64,000 nt of DNA from an uncultured Clostridia bacterium (GTDB lineage Bacteria; Bacillota; Clostridia; Oscillospirales; Ruminococcaceae): the NCBI GenBank assembly GCA_947627205.1, contig CANQVE010000006.1, positions 1 through 64,000 of the forward strand. The letters are read 5' to 3'. This document shows, in pieces, positions 8,403-16,884 of this stretch. The stretch's first letter is position 1, and each line of letters starts with the position of its first letter. The translations under genes and the position numbers were made by a program. The notes beneath the pieces were generated by a model. It saw only the letters and a program-made list of their open reading frames with translations, searched no databases and was not told the origin of the DNA.

Positions 8403-8431
8403 TTGACAAATCTTACAGCAGGCTGTATAAT
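8403..8431 (+). promoter_or_regulatory. Promoter of the hybrid kinase gene
   Basis: TTGACA (8403-8408) and TATAAT (8426-8431), 17 bases apart. An AATTGAACATTCAATT inverted repeat (8368-8383) lies just upstream and may be an operator or a weak terminator of the preceding gene. Confidence 0.8.
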
Positions 8432-8490
8432 AAAACCAAAGTAAACAATTTCCAAGACCAAACAAAAAATGATCGCGGAGGAAGTATTTT

Positions 8491-11400
8491 ATGAAAAGGG
8501 TATTATGTTTTTTGCTTTGCGCACTGCTTATGTTCCCGCTCGGTATTATTTCGGGAGCAGGCGCAGAGGAAAACAGCGAAAAATTAAAAGTAGGTTTCTT
8601 TGCTTTTTCGGGTTATCATACAATAGACGAAAACGGCCGCCGCGGCGGTTACGGTTATGAATTTCTGCAAAGGCTCGCTATACACGGAGGCTGGACGTAT
8701 GATTATGTCGGCTATGACAGTTCGTATTCAAGCGCCCTTGAAATGCTTAAAAACGGAGAAGTCGATATTGTGACTTCCGTTTCAAAGACACCCGAACGCG
8801 AAAAAGAATTTCTCTTTTCGGATCAGTCCATAGGTGTAAATACTACTATACTTACCGTAAAGGCGGGAAATCAGGATATAGTAGAGGGAGATTATTCGAC
8901 TTATAACGGGATAAAAATAGGAATGCTTAACGGAAATTCAAAAAACGAAAATTTCAGCACGTTTGCCGAAGAACATTCTTTTACATACATTCCCGTTTAT
9001 TTTGAAGAACAGGCAGACCTTTCCGCCGCCTTGCAGGAGGGAAAGGTAGACGCGGCTGTTACGGGAAGTCTACGGCTTTTAGACAATGAGTGGATGCTCG
9101 AATCTTTTGACGCAAGTCCTTTTTACGTATGCACGAACAAGAACGACACCGAGCTTATGAGCAGGATAAACAGCGCGATAAATGAAATGGATCTTCATGA
9201 CCAGAATTGGCGCGACACTCTCCACGACAAATATTATTCGACTGACAGGACGGGCTCGCTTATAATGAACGCGGGAGAAAGGGAATTTTTAGACGAGCTC
9301 CATTCTTCTGGAAAGACTTTAAAGCTCCTTATAAATCCCGAAATAGCGCCGTATTGTTATTTTGACGACAGCTCAAACGCCGTCGGTATACTCCCCTCGA
9401 TATTCGAGGCGCTCGCTCGGAAATTAGAGCTTAAATACGAATACATTCCCGTAAAGGACAGAAACGAGTATTATTCATTGCGTTCTACGGGAGCGGCTGA
9501 TGTTGTGCTTGATTTTGCGGGGGATTATTATCTTGCCGAAGAAGAGGGATATAAAATAACCGTTCCTTATTTTCAGACAAACTTTGCCAGAATTACGCTG
9601 AACGGTTTTTCGGGAACTCCGAAGCGCATAGCCGTTATGGAAAGGACAGACGCGCTGGACGACCTTATATCCGACCGCTACAGCGAGGACGCGATACTTA
9701 GATATCCGACGACTGATGATTGTGTAAACGCAGTCTTGAGCGGCAAAGCCGACGCGGCTTTTCTCTATGCGTATACCGCCGAAAGATATGTCCGCGAGGA
9801 TTTCAGAAACCGCCTGTCCTCTGTTGTTTTCGGCGAAACATCTTTTTCGTATGCCGTCGGAAATAACATAAGCGGCGGACGCTATCTTCTCTCGCTCCTT
9901 GATAAAGGTGCGGACAGCTTTACGGAAGCAGACCTTGATTTGATAATATCAAAAGAGATAGATCTAAGACTTGAAAATGAAAACAGCCTTATAGCGGTTT
10001 TCTATCGAAATCCCGTTTACATAGTCATAGGCGTTATTTTTATTCTGTTGCTTTTGTTCACTGTTGCTATGCTTGTTGTGCGCACTAAAAATCAGAAACG
10101 ACTGACGAAAAAAGTAGCCGTTGCTACCTCGGAGCTTGAAGAAAGAACAGTCGAGCTTTCAAACGCATTGCAGGCCGCCGACGCGGCAAACCGCGCAAAG
10201 ACGACTTTTTTGAACAATATGTCCCACGATATCCGAACGCCGATGAACGCCATCATAGGCTATACCGCTCTCGCTTCTACGCATATCGACAACAAAGACC
10301 GCGCCCGCGACTATCTTTCAAAAATAGCACAGGCGTCCGACCATCTTCTGTCGCTGATAAACGACGTACTCGATATGAGCCGAATTGAGTCGGGAAAAGT
10401 GACCATAGTCGAGCGCCCCGAAAACCTTGCGGAGATACTTCAGGGGCTTAGAAACATAGTACAGTCGGATATCCATGCAAAGCGAATGGAACTGTTTATT
10501 GACACAGTAGACGTAACGGACGAGGAGGTTTTCTGCGACAAGCTCCGTCTTAATCAGATATTGTTAAATCTTACTTCAAACGCTATAAAGTTTACTCCCT
10601 CCGGAGGAACTGTAGCTGTCCGCGTAACGCAAAAGCCCTCAAATTCTCCCGACCGCGGAGCGTTTGAGTTTAAAGTAAGCGATACGGGAATAGGAATGAG
10701 CCCCGAATTTGCAAAAACAGTCTTTGATCCCTTTACCCGCGAACAAACTTCGACCGTAAGCGGTATCCAGGGAACAGGTCTCGGAATGGCTATTACTAAA
10801 AATATCGTTGATATGATGGGCGGTACAATAAGCGTTGAGAGCGAACCCGAAAAGGGAACGACCTTTACGGTAAACCTCGAACTGAAATTGTCCTCGTCTC
10901 ATAGGGAATTAGGCGCAATAGCCGAGCTGAGCGGTTTCAGAGGACTTGTAGTAGACGACGATATGATATGCTGTCAGAGCGTTTCAAAAATGCTCAGACA
11001 AATAGGCATGCGCGCGGAATGGACAACGTCGGGAAAAGAAGCCATTGCCCGTACAAACGAGGCTATGGATATGAGCGATCCGTTTGAAGTTTATATAGTT
11101 GACTGGTCAATGCCCGAACTGAACGGGATTGAAACGGTCCGCGAGATAAGAAAGATTGTCGGCGACGACTCTCCCATAATCCTTATGTCCGCGTATGATT
11201 GGACGGATATAGAACAAGAAGCGCGTTCTGCAGGCGTCACGGGCTTTATCGGAAAACCGCTCTTTGCCTCTGACCTCCATAATACACTTGAACGCAGTCT
11301 CGGACGCATATCCGAAGAACGCAAAGATGAAACTGCTCCCTCGGCTGATGACACCGAATTTAAGGGAAAGCGCATACTTCTGACGGAGGATAATGAGCTT

Positions 11401-11748
11401 AACCGCGAGATCGCCGCCGAGCTTCTCACCGAAGCAGGATTTCAGGTAGAGTGCGCTGAAAACGGTCAGCAGGCGTGCGAGATGATATCAAATAACGAGA
11501 GCGGGCATTTTGACCTTGTGCTTATGGATATACAAATGCCCATTATGGACGGTTATGCCGCGACGCGCGCTATACGCTCCATGGGCGATCCCGAGCGCTC
11601 GGAGATACCGATAATCGCCATGACGGCAAACGCTTTTGAAGAGGACCGCGAGCGCGCTTTGCAGTCGGGCATGAACGGACATCTTGCAAAACCCGTTGAT
11701 ATCGGAAAAGTGCTTGAACTTTTGCGCAAAATTTTTAAGGAACAATAA
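8491..11748 (+). CDS. Hybrid sensor histidine kinase with two solute-binding domains
   Basis: A 1085-residue membrane sensor. Signal peptide at 1-25; two tandem extracellular SBP_bac_3 (amino-acid-binding-like) domains at about 30-250 and 275-495; one membrane segment near 510-532; a short coiled coil; HisKA with phospho-accepting His579 (NNMSHDIRTPMN); HATPase with NLTSNAIKFTP and GTGLGMAI; then two receiver domains. The first receiver keeps VDDD and a phosphorylatable Asp871 (VDWSMPELNG). The second has Asp1013 (MDIQMPIMDG). No output domain is attached, so the phosphate probably goes to an Hpt protein or separate regulator, not seen nearby. The architecture resembles BvgS/EvgS-type sensors. 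The ligand is unknown. Confidence 0.93.
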   Translation: MKRVLCFLLCALLMFPLGIISGAGAEENSEKLKVGFFAFSGYHTIDENGRRGGYGYEFLQRLAIHGGWTYDYVGYDSSYSSALEMLKNGEVDIVTSVSKTPEREKEFLFSDQSIGVNTTILTVKAGNQDIVEGDYSTYNGIKIGMLNGNSKNENFSTFAEEHSFTYIPVYFEEQADLSAALQEGKVDAAVTGSLRLLDNEWMLESFDASPFYVCTNKNDTELMSRINSAINEMDLHDQNWRDTLHDKYYSTDRTGSLIMNAGEREFLDELHSSGKTLKLLINPEIAPYCYFDDSSNAVGILPSIFEALARKLELKYEYIPVKDRNEYYSLRSTGAADVVLDFAGDYYLAEEEGYKITVPYFQTNFARITLNGFSGTPKRIAVMERTDALDDLISDRYSEDAILRYPTTDDCVNAVLSGKADAAFLYAYTAERYVREDFRNRLSSVVFGETSFSYAVGNNISGGRYLLSLLDKGADSFTEADLDLIISKEIDLRLENENSLIAVFYRNPVYIVIGVIFILLLLFTVAMLVVRTKNQKRLTKKVAVATSELEERTVELSNALQAADAANRAKTTFLNNMSHDIRTPMNAIIGYTALASTHIDNKDRARDYLSKIAQASDHLLSLINDVLDMSRIESGKVTIVERPENLAEILQGLRNIVQSDIHAKRMELFIDTVDVTDEEVFCDKLRLNQILLNLTSNAIKFTPSGGTVAVRVTQKPSNSPDRGAFEFKVSDTGIGMSPEFAKTVFDPFTREQTSTVSGIQGTGLGMAITKNIVDMMGGTISVESEPEKGTTFTVNLELKLSSSHRELGAIAELSGFRGLVVDDDMICCQSVSKMLRQIGMRAEWTTSGKEAIARTNEAMDMSDPFEVYIVDWSMPELNGIETVREIRKIVGDDSPIILMSAYDWTDIEQEARSAGVTGFIGKPLFASDLHNTLERSLGRISEERKDETAPSADDTEFKGKRILLTEDNELNREIAAELLTEAGFQVECAENGQQACEMISNNESGHFDLVLMDIQMPIMDGYAATRAIRSMGDPERSEIPIIAMTANAFEEDRERALQSGMNGHLAKPVDIGKVLELLRKIFKEQ

Positions 11749-11776
11749 CGGCAGTGTATAATTAAACGGAGGAAAA

Positions 11777-12772
11777 ATGCCTGTTCAGATAGTAAGAAAC
11801 GACATTACAAAAATGAAAGTCGATGCAATAGTAAACGCCGCAAACAAATCTCTCCTCGGCGGGGGAGGCGTTGACGGCGCGATACACAGAGCCGCGGGAA
11901 TAGGACTGCTCGAAGAGTGTGAAAAGCTCGGCGGCTGTGAAACGGGAGACGCGAAAATTACGGGAGCTTATAACCTTTCCTGTAAATATGTTATTCATAC
12001 CGTCGGTCCCGTATGGCTCGGCGGAGATCACGGCGAGCGCGAAAAGCTCATTTCATGCTATAAAAAGTCTTTGGAGCTTGCTAAAAAGGCGGAATGCGAA
12101 ACCGTCGCTTTCCCGCTTATTTCGTCGGGAGTTTACGGCTATCCTAAAGACAAGGCTTTTAAAGTTGCTCTGGACACTATAAGCGAGTTTCTGCTCGAAA
12201 ACGAAATGACCGTTTATATTGTCATTTTCGATAAGTACGCGCTTTACATAGGAGAAAAGCTGTTTTCCGATATCGGAAAGTATATCGACGACCGCTATGC
12301 AGAGGAACATTCCGACTCCCGCCTTTACAGCGTGAAAAGAAGAGAAGCAGTGCTTCTTGATATGCCGCTGTGTGCTGCCGAGAATGAAAACCTCCTTAAA
12401 GAATGTACGCTTGACGACGCTCTTAAAACGCTTGACGAGAGCTTTTCGGAAATGCTTTTGAGAAAGATAGACGAAAAGGGAATGACCGACGCAGAGTGTT
12501 ATAAAAAAGCAAATATTGACCGAAAGCTGTTTTCAAAAATACGCAGTGACAGGCTCTATAAGCCGAAGAAAACGACAGCAATAGCATTTGCTATAGCGCT
12601 TGAACTTCCGCTTGATGAAACAAAAGAAATGCTTATGAAAGCGGGATTTGCCCTGTCTCACAGCAACAAGTTCGATATCATAATCGAGTATTTTATAACT
12701 CACGGAAATTATAATATCTATGAAATAAACGAGGCGCTTTTTGCTTTTGACCAGTGCCTTTTGGGCGCATAA
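11777..12772 (+). CDS. Macro-domain protein with C-terminal HTH-like domain
   Basis: Residues 1-165 form a macro domain of the O-acetyl-ADP-ribose deacetylase type ([23 protein letters not shown], split here as NAANKSL and [10 protein letters not shown]; then [12 protein letters not shown]), binding or hydrolysing ADP-ribose derivatives. Residues about 205-331 are a helical region in which [20 protein letters not shown] followed by [18 protein letters not shown] has the look of an XRE-type helix-turn-helix. Such macro plus HTH fusions occur in Clostridia and may link ADP-ribose signals to regulation; this is inference. GGAGG precedes the ATG, 28 bases after the kinase gene with no terminator between. 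A VWA gene follows. Confidence 0.85.
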   Translation: MPVQIVRNDITKMKVDAIVNAANKSLLGGGGVDGAIHRAAGIGLLEECEKLGGCETGDAKITGAYNLSCKYVIHTVGPVWLGGDHGEREKLISCYKKSLELAKKAECETVAFPLISSGVYGYPKDKAFKVALDTISEFLLENEMTVYIVIFDKYALYIGEKLFSDIGKYIDDRYAEEHSDSRLYSVKRREAVLLDMPLCAAENENLLKECTLDDALKTLDESFSEMLLRKIDEKGMTDAECYKKANIDRKLFSKIRSDRLYKPKKTTAIAFAIALELPLDETKEMLMKAGFALSHSNKFDIIIEYFITHGNYNIYEINEALFAFDQCLLGA

Positions 12773-12901
12773 AAAATGTCGCTTTCAAAGCGACCAAAAT
12801 TAACTTAAAACTCCGTATAATAATGTTGTAAGGTAAGAGCACGGAATAAATTGACAATATTCCTTGCCTCAAAAACAATATTTTATACGGAGGTCTTTAT
12901 T

Positions 12902-13552
12902 ATGAAAAAGAATTTTACGGAGCTTGTTTTTATCCTCGACAAAAGCGGTTCAATGCATGGGCTTGAGGCTGACACTATCGGCGGTTTTAACTCGATGATA
13001 GAAAAGCAGAAAAGGGAAGAGGGAACTGCTGTTGTTTCGACTGTACTTTTCAGCGATGAAAGCAGTGTTGTCCACGACAGGGTAAGCCTTGACGAAATAA
13101 AGCCCCTCACCGAAAAAGAATACAGTGTCGGCGGCTGTACTGCGCTTATTGACGCAATAGGCGGCGCTATACATCACATAGGGAACATTCATAAATATGC
13201 GCGAAACGAGGACGTTCCCGAACACACCATGTTTGTTATAACGACAGACGGAATGGAAAACGCGAGCCGAAGATATTCGAGCGATAAAGTAAAGCAAATG
13301 ATCGAGCGCCGAAAGGAGAAATACGGCTGGGAGTTCTTGTTCCTCGGCGCAAATATCGACGCAGTCGAAACGGCAAAGAGGTTCGGCATAAGCTCCGACC
13401 GCGCAGTGAAATACGTTTCGGATAAAAAGGGAACAGCCCTGAATTATGAAATACTGAACGAAGCAATAAGCGTTGTAAGAGCCAACGCAACTCTCGACGC
13501 CGATTGGAAGAAAACCATAGAAGAGGATCAGAAAAAACGCGGAGGCAAATAA
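12902..13552 (+). CDS. VWA-domain protein with intact MIDAS
   Basis: A 216-residue soluble von Willebrand factor A domain. The metal-ion-dependent adhesion site is complete: LDKSGSMHG near the N-terminus, a threonine in GGCTALIDAIG and an aspartate in TTDGMENAS. It has no signal peptide or membrane segment, so it acts in the cytoplasm, like stress-related VWA proteins that act as scaffolds. The open frame extends to 12851, but GGAGG at 12888-12893 decides for the ATG at 12902. It follows the macro-domain gene after a hairpin (GTCGCTTT/AAAGCGAC at 12779-12795). A functional link to ADP-ribose metabolism is suggested by position only. Confidence 0.85.
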   Translation: MKKNFTELVFILDKSGSMHGLEADTIGGFNSMIEKQKREEGTAVVSTVLFSDESSVVHDRVSLDEIKPLTEKEYSVGGCTALIDAIGGAIHHIGNIHKYARNEDVPEHTMFVITTDGMENASRRYSSDKVKQMIERRKEKYGWEFLFLGANIDAVETAKRFGISSDRAVKYVSDKKGTALNYEILNEAISVVRANATLDADWKKTIEEDQKKRGGK

Positions 13553-13610
13553 AGAGCAAAATATTTCTTTAAATCTTACCTCTTACTTCTTATCTCTTAC
13601 CTCTAACTTG

Positions 13611-13634
13611 AGCCGCTGCCCGAAAGCAGCGGCT
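13611..13634 (-). terminator. Hairpin after the Cys/Gly-rich peptide gene
   Basis: AGCCGCTGC (13611-13619) pairs perfectly with GCAGCGGCT (13626-13634). The T-tract is weak on both strands, so termination is likely but not certain; it lies 28 bases beyond the minus-strand stop codon. The flank at 13570-13608 is a CT-rich stutter related to the tandem repeats at 62.8 kb. Confidence 0.55.
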
Positions 13635-13662
13635 CTGTTCTGTTATGGAGAGTTATAAGAGC

Positions 13663-13836
13663 TTAGCAGCCGCATCCGCAGCCGTTGTTTCCGCATCCGC
13701 AGCCGTCGTTGTTACCGCATCCGCAGCCGTTAGAGTTTGCATAAGCAGTACCGTTGTTGCCGCCGCAAACGTTCATCAAGAGAATGAGAATAAGGATCCA
13801 GCAGCAGCCGTTTCCGCCGAGATTAAAGCATGACAT
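13663..13836 (-). CDS. Small Cys/Gly-rich membrane-anchored peptide
   Basis: A 57-residue product read from the minus strand. It begins MSCFNLGGNGCC, has a hydrophobic helix WILILILLMNV (13-23) and ends in three GCGCG blocks separated by asparagine pairs (GCGCGNNDGCGCGNNGCGCG). AAGGAGGAC sits 7-8 bases before the ATG, which strongly supports translation. Thirteen cysteines suggest metal binding or cross-linking. Similar short Cys-rich proteins in gut Clostridia are sometimes auto-named chorion-class high-cysteine proteins; the function is unknown. The plus-strand open frame over the same bases is its alanine/valine-rich shadow. Two minus-strand promoters and an internal terminator lie upstream. 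Confidence 0.8.
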   Translation of the reverse strand: MSCFNLGGNGCCWILILILLMNVCGGNNGTAYANSNGCGCGNNDGCGCGNNGCGCGC

Positions 13837-13862
13837 AATAATGTCCTCCTTGAAAAGATTTT

Positions 13863-13897
13863 GAAACCCGCCGCTCCCCTGTGGAGCTTTGCGTTTC
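13863..13897 (-). other. Leader hairpin of the Cys/Gly-rich peptide gene
   Basis: GAAAC/GTTTC and GCTCC/GGAGC form a two-step stem with symmetric 5-base internal loops, ending 27 bases upstream of the start codon. It may stabilise the messenger or tune access to the ribosome-binding site; that is inference. Confidence 0.45.
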
Positions 13898-13906
13898 TTG
13901 GTACAT

Positions 13907-13935
13907 ATTATGCCGATAGGGAAAATCGGTTACAA
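13907..13935 (-). promoter_or_regulatory. Proximal promoter of the Cys/Gly-rich peptide gene
   Basis: TTGTAA (13930-13935) and CATAAT (13907-13912) on the minus strand are 17 bases apart. Both boxes are weak matches. Confidence 0.4.
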
Positions 13936-14005
13936 AAAAAGTAGCCGTTCGGGCATGAACGGCGTAAATGGAGGATTGTATGAAAGGTATTTCACTTTTG
14001 TTTCT
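13934..14005 (-). ncRNA. Candidate small RNA or attenuated leader
   Basis: A promoter at 14012-14040 would start a minus-strand transcript near 14005 that ends at a good intrinsic terminator: GCCGTTC/GAACGGC (13944-13963) followed by TAC and seven T residues (13934-13940). The roughly 72-base RNA has an unpaired AUCCUCCAUU stretch complementary to Shine-Dalgarno sequences. It could be a trans-acting small RNA or the attenuator of the downstream Cys/Gly-rich peptide gene. Expression is not shown. Confidence 0.45.
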
Positions 14006-14011
14006 GAACTT

Positions 14012-14040
14012 ATTCTAGCACATTCAAAAAAGAAAATCAA
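14012..14040 (-). promoter_or_regulatory. Distal minus-strand promoter
   Basis: TTGATT (14035-14040) and TAGAAT (14012-14017), 17 bases apart, the same boxes as the promoter at 8104-8132. It points to the candidate small RNA and to the Cys/Gly-rich peptide gene. Confidence 0.55.
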
Positions 14041-14162
14041 TATAAATGACAAAACTGTAATAATTTTTTTGAAATTGTAACTTTTTTGTAACTTTTAGCT
14101 TTAATTTTTTTTGAAAATATAATGAAAAATAATAAAAAAGGCTTTTCAAATAAGAATAAATA

Positions 14163-14171
14163 TGGTATAAT
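14163..14171 (+). promoter_or_regulatory. Extended -10 promoter of the cysteine desulfurase operon
   Basis: TGGTATAAT is a consensus extended -10 box; no good -35 is seen 17 bases upstream, which is usual for this class. Confidence 0.6.
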
Positions 14172-14212
14172 AAACTTGTGTATGGAATGAAAGAAAAATA
14201 AGGTGCAGTAAA

Positions 14213-15310
14213 ATGATATATCTTGATAACGCCGCAACGACAAAACCTTGCGCTGAATGTATAAGGGCTGTCAATGAAACAATGGAAAACACTTTCGGAA
14301 ACGCAAGCTCTTTGCATAAGCTGGGAACTTCTTCCATTATGCTGATAAGCAGGGCAAGAACGGCCGTTCTTCGCGGAATGTCGCTCGGAAAAAATCAGCT
14401 CGAGGGAAACGTTCTGTTCACATCGGGCGCAACCGAAAGCAACAACACCGCTCTTTTGGGGATAAATCTTAGAAACGGAAAGATCGTTACGACTTCCATG
14501 GAACACCCCTCGCAGGCAAAGGTAATAAATAAGCTCGAAGAACGCGGACACGAGGTCATAAGACTTTCGCCGAAAGATCATGACGACTTTGAAAAAGCGA
14601 TAGCAGACGCAGTTGACGAAAAGACCGCTCTGGTGTCGTGTATGGCTGTTAATAACGAAACGGGTTTCTGCGTTGACGTAAAGAGGCTTTACAATGCCGT
14701 AAAAGCTAAAAACCCAAAGACGCTCGTCCATATCGACGCAGTCCAGGGATTTCTGAAAATACCGCTCGACGGCGACCTTATAAGCGTTTCGGGGCATAAA
14801 GTCCACGCGACAAAGGGAATAGGCGCGCTCTACATAAAAAAAGGCGTAACGCTTTCTCCGCTTCTTTTGGGCGGAGGTCAGCAGAACGACCTGCGTTCGG
14901 GGACTGAGCCCGTAGAGCTTATCGCGGGATTTGAGGCGGCAATAAACGCTTATGAGTATAAGCGGGAGTTATTTGAGATATTAAAAGCGCAGTTGCTCGA
15001 AAGGCTTTCCGCTGTTCAGGACGTGAAAATTAACTCAAATGAAAAATGCCTGCCGAATATCGTAAATTTCAGCGTTAGGGGAGTGCGCTCGGAAATTATG
15101 CTCCATTCGCTCGAAGAAGCGGATATTTGCGTATCCAGCGGTTCTGCCTGCTCAAAAGGCAAGACAAGCGGTGTTCTGAAAGCGTTCGGAGTGTCCGATA
15201 AAGACGCCGACTGCGCGGTGAGGGTTTCAATGTGCGCGGACAATACGGAAGAAGAGATAGAGCTTTTGTGCGATAAAATTGCTCAGACAGTAAAGAACAT
15301 AAGGCGATAA
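14213..15310 (+). CDS. Cysteine desulfurase (NifS/IscS-like)
   Basis: A PLP enzyme that takes sulfur from cysteine as an enzyme-bound persulfide. The 365 residues include LDNAATTKP at the N-terminus, the PLP lysine Lys196 (SGHKVHATKG) and the persulfide-forming Cys313 in SSGSACSKGK, placed in the long loop typical of group I enzymes. It lies two genes upstream of thiI, so it is probably the dedicated sulfur donor for tRNA 4-thiouridine, like NifZ with ThiI in Bacillus subtilis. A general Fe-S role cannot be excluded. The ribosome-binding site (AAGGTG) is modest. Confidence 0.9.
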   Translation: MIYLDNAATTKPCAECIRAVNETMENTFGNASSLHKLGTSSIMLISRARTAVLRGMSLGKNQLEGNVLFTSGATESNNTALLGINLRNGKIVTTSMEHPSQAKVINKLEERGHEVIRLSPKDHDDFEKAIADAVDEKTALVSCMAVNNETGFCVDVKRLYNAVKAKNPKTLVHIDAVQGFLKIPLDGDLISVSGHKVHATKGIGALYIKKGVTLSPLLLGGGQQNDLRSGTEPVELIAGFEAAINAYEYKRELFEILKAQLLERLSAVQDVKINSNEKCLPNIVNFSVRGVRSEIMLHSLEEADICVSSGSACSKGKTSGVLKAFGVSDKDADCAVRVSMCADNTEEEIELLCDKIAQTVKNIRR

Positions 15311-15314
15311 TATT

Positions 15315-15680
15315 ATGGGTTTTGTTTTTGTAGGACTTGGCGGTGCGGTTGGTGCTGTGCTTAGGTATCTGATAAGCCTTATCCCGTATAAAGGCGATTT
15401 TCCGCTTCTTACTCTTATTACAAATCTTTTAGGCGCACTGCTTATAGGATTTATAAGCGGGATAGCCGAAAAGAAACTTTCGGAAAACGCGGTGCTGTTT
15501 TTGAAAACGGGCTTATGCGGAGGGTTCACGACTTTTTCGACATTTTCTCTCGAAGCATATAAGCTGTTTGCATCAGACCATGCTTTTCTCGCGGTGATAT
15601 ATTCGATACTCAGCGTTGTTCTTTGCATAATAGGAGTGTTTGTCGGAATGTTCGCCGCAAAGAAAATTGTAAAGATATAA
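15315..15680 (+). CDS. crcB: Fluoride channel Fluc/CrcB
   Basis: A 121-residue protein with four membrane segments. The TNLLGALLIG helix supplies the conserved asparagine and GGFTTFSTFS the phenylalanine-lined pore motif of the dual-topology fluoride exporters. It sits four bases after the desulfurase gene and ten before thiI. No fluoride riboswitch is visible upstream, so expression follows the operon. A single copy would work as an antiparallel homodimer. Confidence 0.93.
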   Translation: MGFVFVGLGGAVGAVLRYLISLIPYKGDFPLLTLITNLLGALLIGFISGIAEKKLSENAVLFLKTGLCGGFTTFSTFSLEAYKLFASDHAFLAVIYSILSVVLCIIGVFVGMFAAKKIVKI

Positions 15681-15690
15681 AGAGGAATTT

Positions 15691-16884
15691 ATGAAAGAGA
15701 TCATTCTGGCAAAATACGGAGAGATAGCCCTAAAAGGCGACAACAGAAGCACATTCGAGGATATTCTCTCCAGAAACATAAAGCGGAGACTGAAACACCT
15801 CGGAAGTTTTTCCCTGAACAGACGGCAGTCTACGGTATATATCGAGCCGCTCGAAGAGGATATTGACATTGACTCGGCAGTAGCCGAAGTAAAAAAGATA
15901 TTCGGCATAAGCGCTATACAGAGGTGTGCGGTGTTTCCGAAAGATTTCGACGCTGTGACAGAAAACCTCGGTTATCTTGACGGGGCTTTAGCAGGAGCAA
16001 AATCGTTCAAGGTCGAAGCAAAGCGCTCGGACAAGACTTTCCCGCTCAAATCGCCCGATATCCAGCAAAAGCTCGGCGACGCAGTGCTTGACAGATTTTC
16101 GCATCTTAAAGTTGACGTACATGAGCCGGAGGTAACGGTAAGGCTTGAGATACGCGACAACGGCGCATACCTATCGGCAAAGCGCATACCAGGTCAGGGC
16201 GGACTTCCCGTAGGTTCAAGCGGAAAAGCACTGCTTATGCTTTCGGGAGGGATAGACAGTCCCGTCGCGGGTTATATGATGGCAAAGCGCGGACTTATAG
16301 TCGATTGTATACATTATGTCAGCCCGCCTTATACTTCGGACAGAGCAAGGCTGAAAGTCGAAAAGCTCTGCGAGGAAATGACGGAATATTGCGGAGATAT
16401 ACGGTTTTTCTGCGTTCCTTTTACGGAAATTCAGGAAAAGCTCCGCGACAACTGCCCCGAAGAGTTTTTTACCGTAATAATGCGCAGAATGATGATGAAG
16501 ATAGCAAACAAGATCTGCGAGCGCGAGGATTACGGCGCGATAATAACGGGCGAGAGCCTAGCGCAGGTCGCTTCGCAGACGCTCTCGGCTCTGAAGTGTA
16601 CAAATGCGGCGGCGGAATTTCCCGTATTCAGACCTGTTATAGGAATGGACAAAACGGAGATAACGGAAATTTCCCGAAAGATAGGAACTTTTGAAACGTC
16701 CATTATGCCTTATGAGGACTGCTGTACGGTATTTACCCCCAGACACCCCCGAACGAAACCGAAACTTTCCGATATTATAGACGCAGAGAAAAACGCGGAT
16801 TTTGATAAAATGGTAGACGAAGCGGTCGAAAAAACTACCGTAAAGCGCTTTAAATTCGGAGAAAGGACAGTGTTTCTCGACTGA
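15691..16884 (+). CDS. thiI: tRNA uracil 4-sulfurtransferase
   Basis: Adds sulfur to uridine 8 of tRNA. The 397 residues comprise a ferredoxin-like/THUMP region (about 1-165) and an adenylating PP-loop domain with MLSGGIDSPVAGYMMAKRG at about 183-201. The C-terminal rhodanese domain of the E. coli enzyme is absent, as in Bacillus, so persulfide should come straight from the desulfurase encoded two genes upstream. TSIMPYEDCCTVFTPRHP near the end has a cysteine pair that could take the persulfide. Its last base overlaps the next start. Confidence 0.95.
   Translation: MKEIILAKYGEIALKGDNRSTFEDILSRNIKRRLKHLGSFSLNRRQSTVYIEPLEEDIDIDSAVAEVKKIFGISAIQRCAVFPKDFDAVTENLGYLDGALAGAKSFKVEAKRSDKTFPLKSPDIQQKLGDAVLDRFSHLKVDVHEPEVTVRLEIRDNGAYLSAKRIPGQGGLPVGSSGKALLMLSGGIDSPVAGYMMAKRGLIVDCIHYVSPPYTSDRARLKVEKLCEEMTEYCGDIRFFCVPFTEIQEKLRDNCPEEFFTVIMRRMMMKIANKICEREDYGAIITGESLAQVASQTLSALKCTNAAAEFPVFRPVIGMDKTEITEISRKIGTFETSIMPYEDCCTVFTPRHPRTKPKLSDIIDAEKNADFDKMVDEAVEKTTVKRFKFGERTVFLD

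Larger units (their letters stand above)
13837..14212. other. 376-base intergenic region
   Basis: The left half carries minus-strand leader elements of the Cys/Gly-rich peptide gene (hairpin, terminator, two promoters). The right half (about 14040-14160) is very AT-rich with T- and A-runs and no gene. An extended -10 element for the cysteine desulfurase operon (TGGTATAAT, 14163-14171) closes it. Confidence 0.6.

Noticed and set aside
13645-13833. Ala/Val-rich plus-strand open frame of 62 residues
   Set aside because: It is the antisense shadow of the Cys/Gly-rich peptide gene, whose own ribosome-binding site is strong.
13981-14019. 12-codon plus-strand frame behind GGAGG
   Set aside because: Too short to support, and the bases are explained by the minus-strand candidate RNA.
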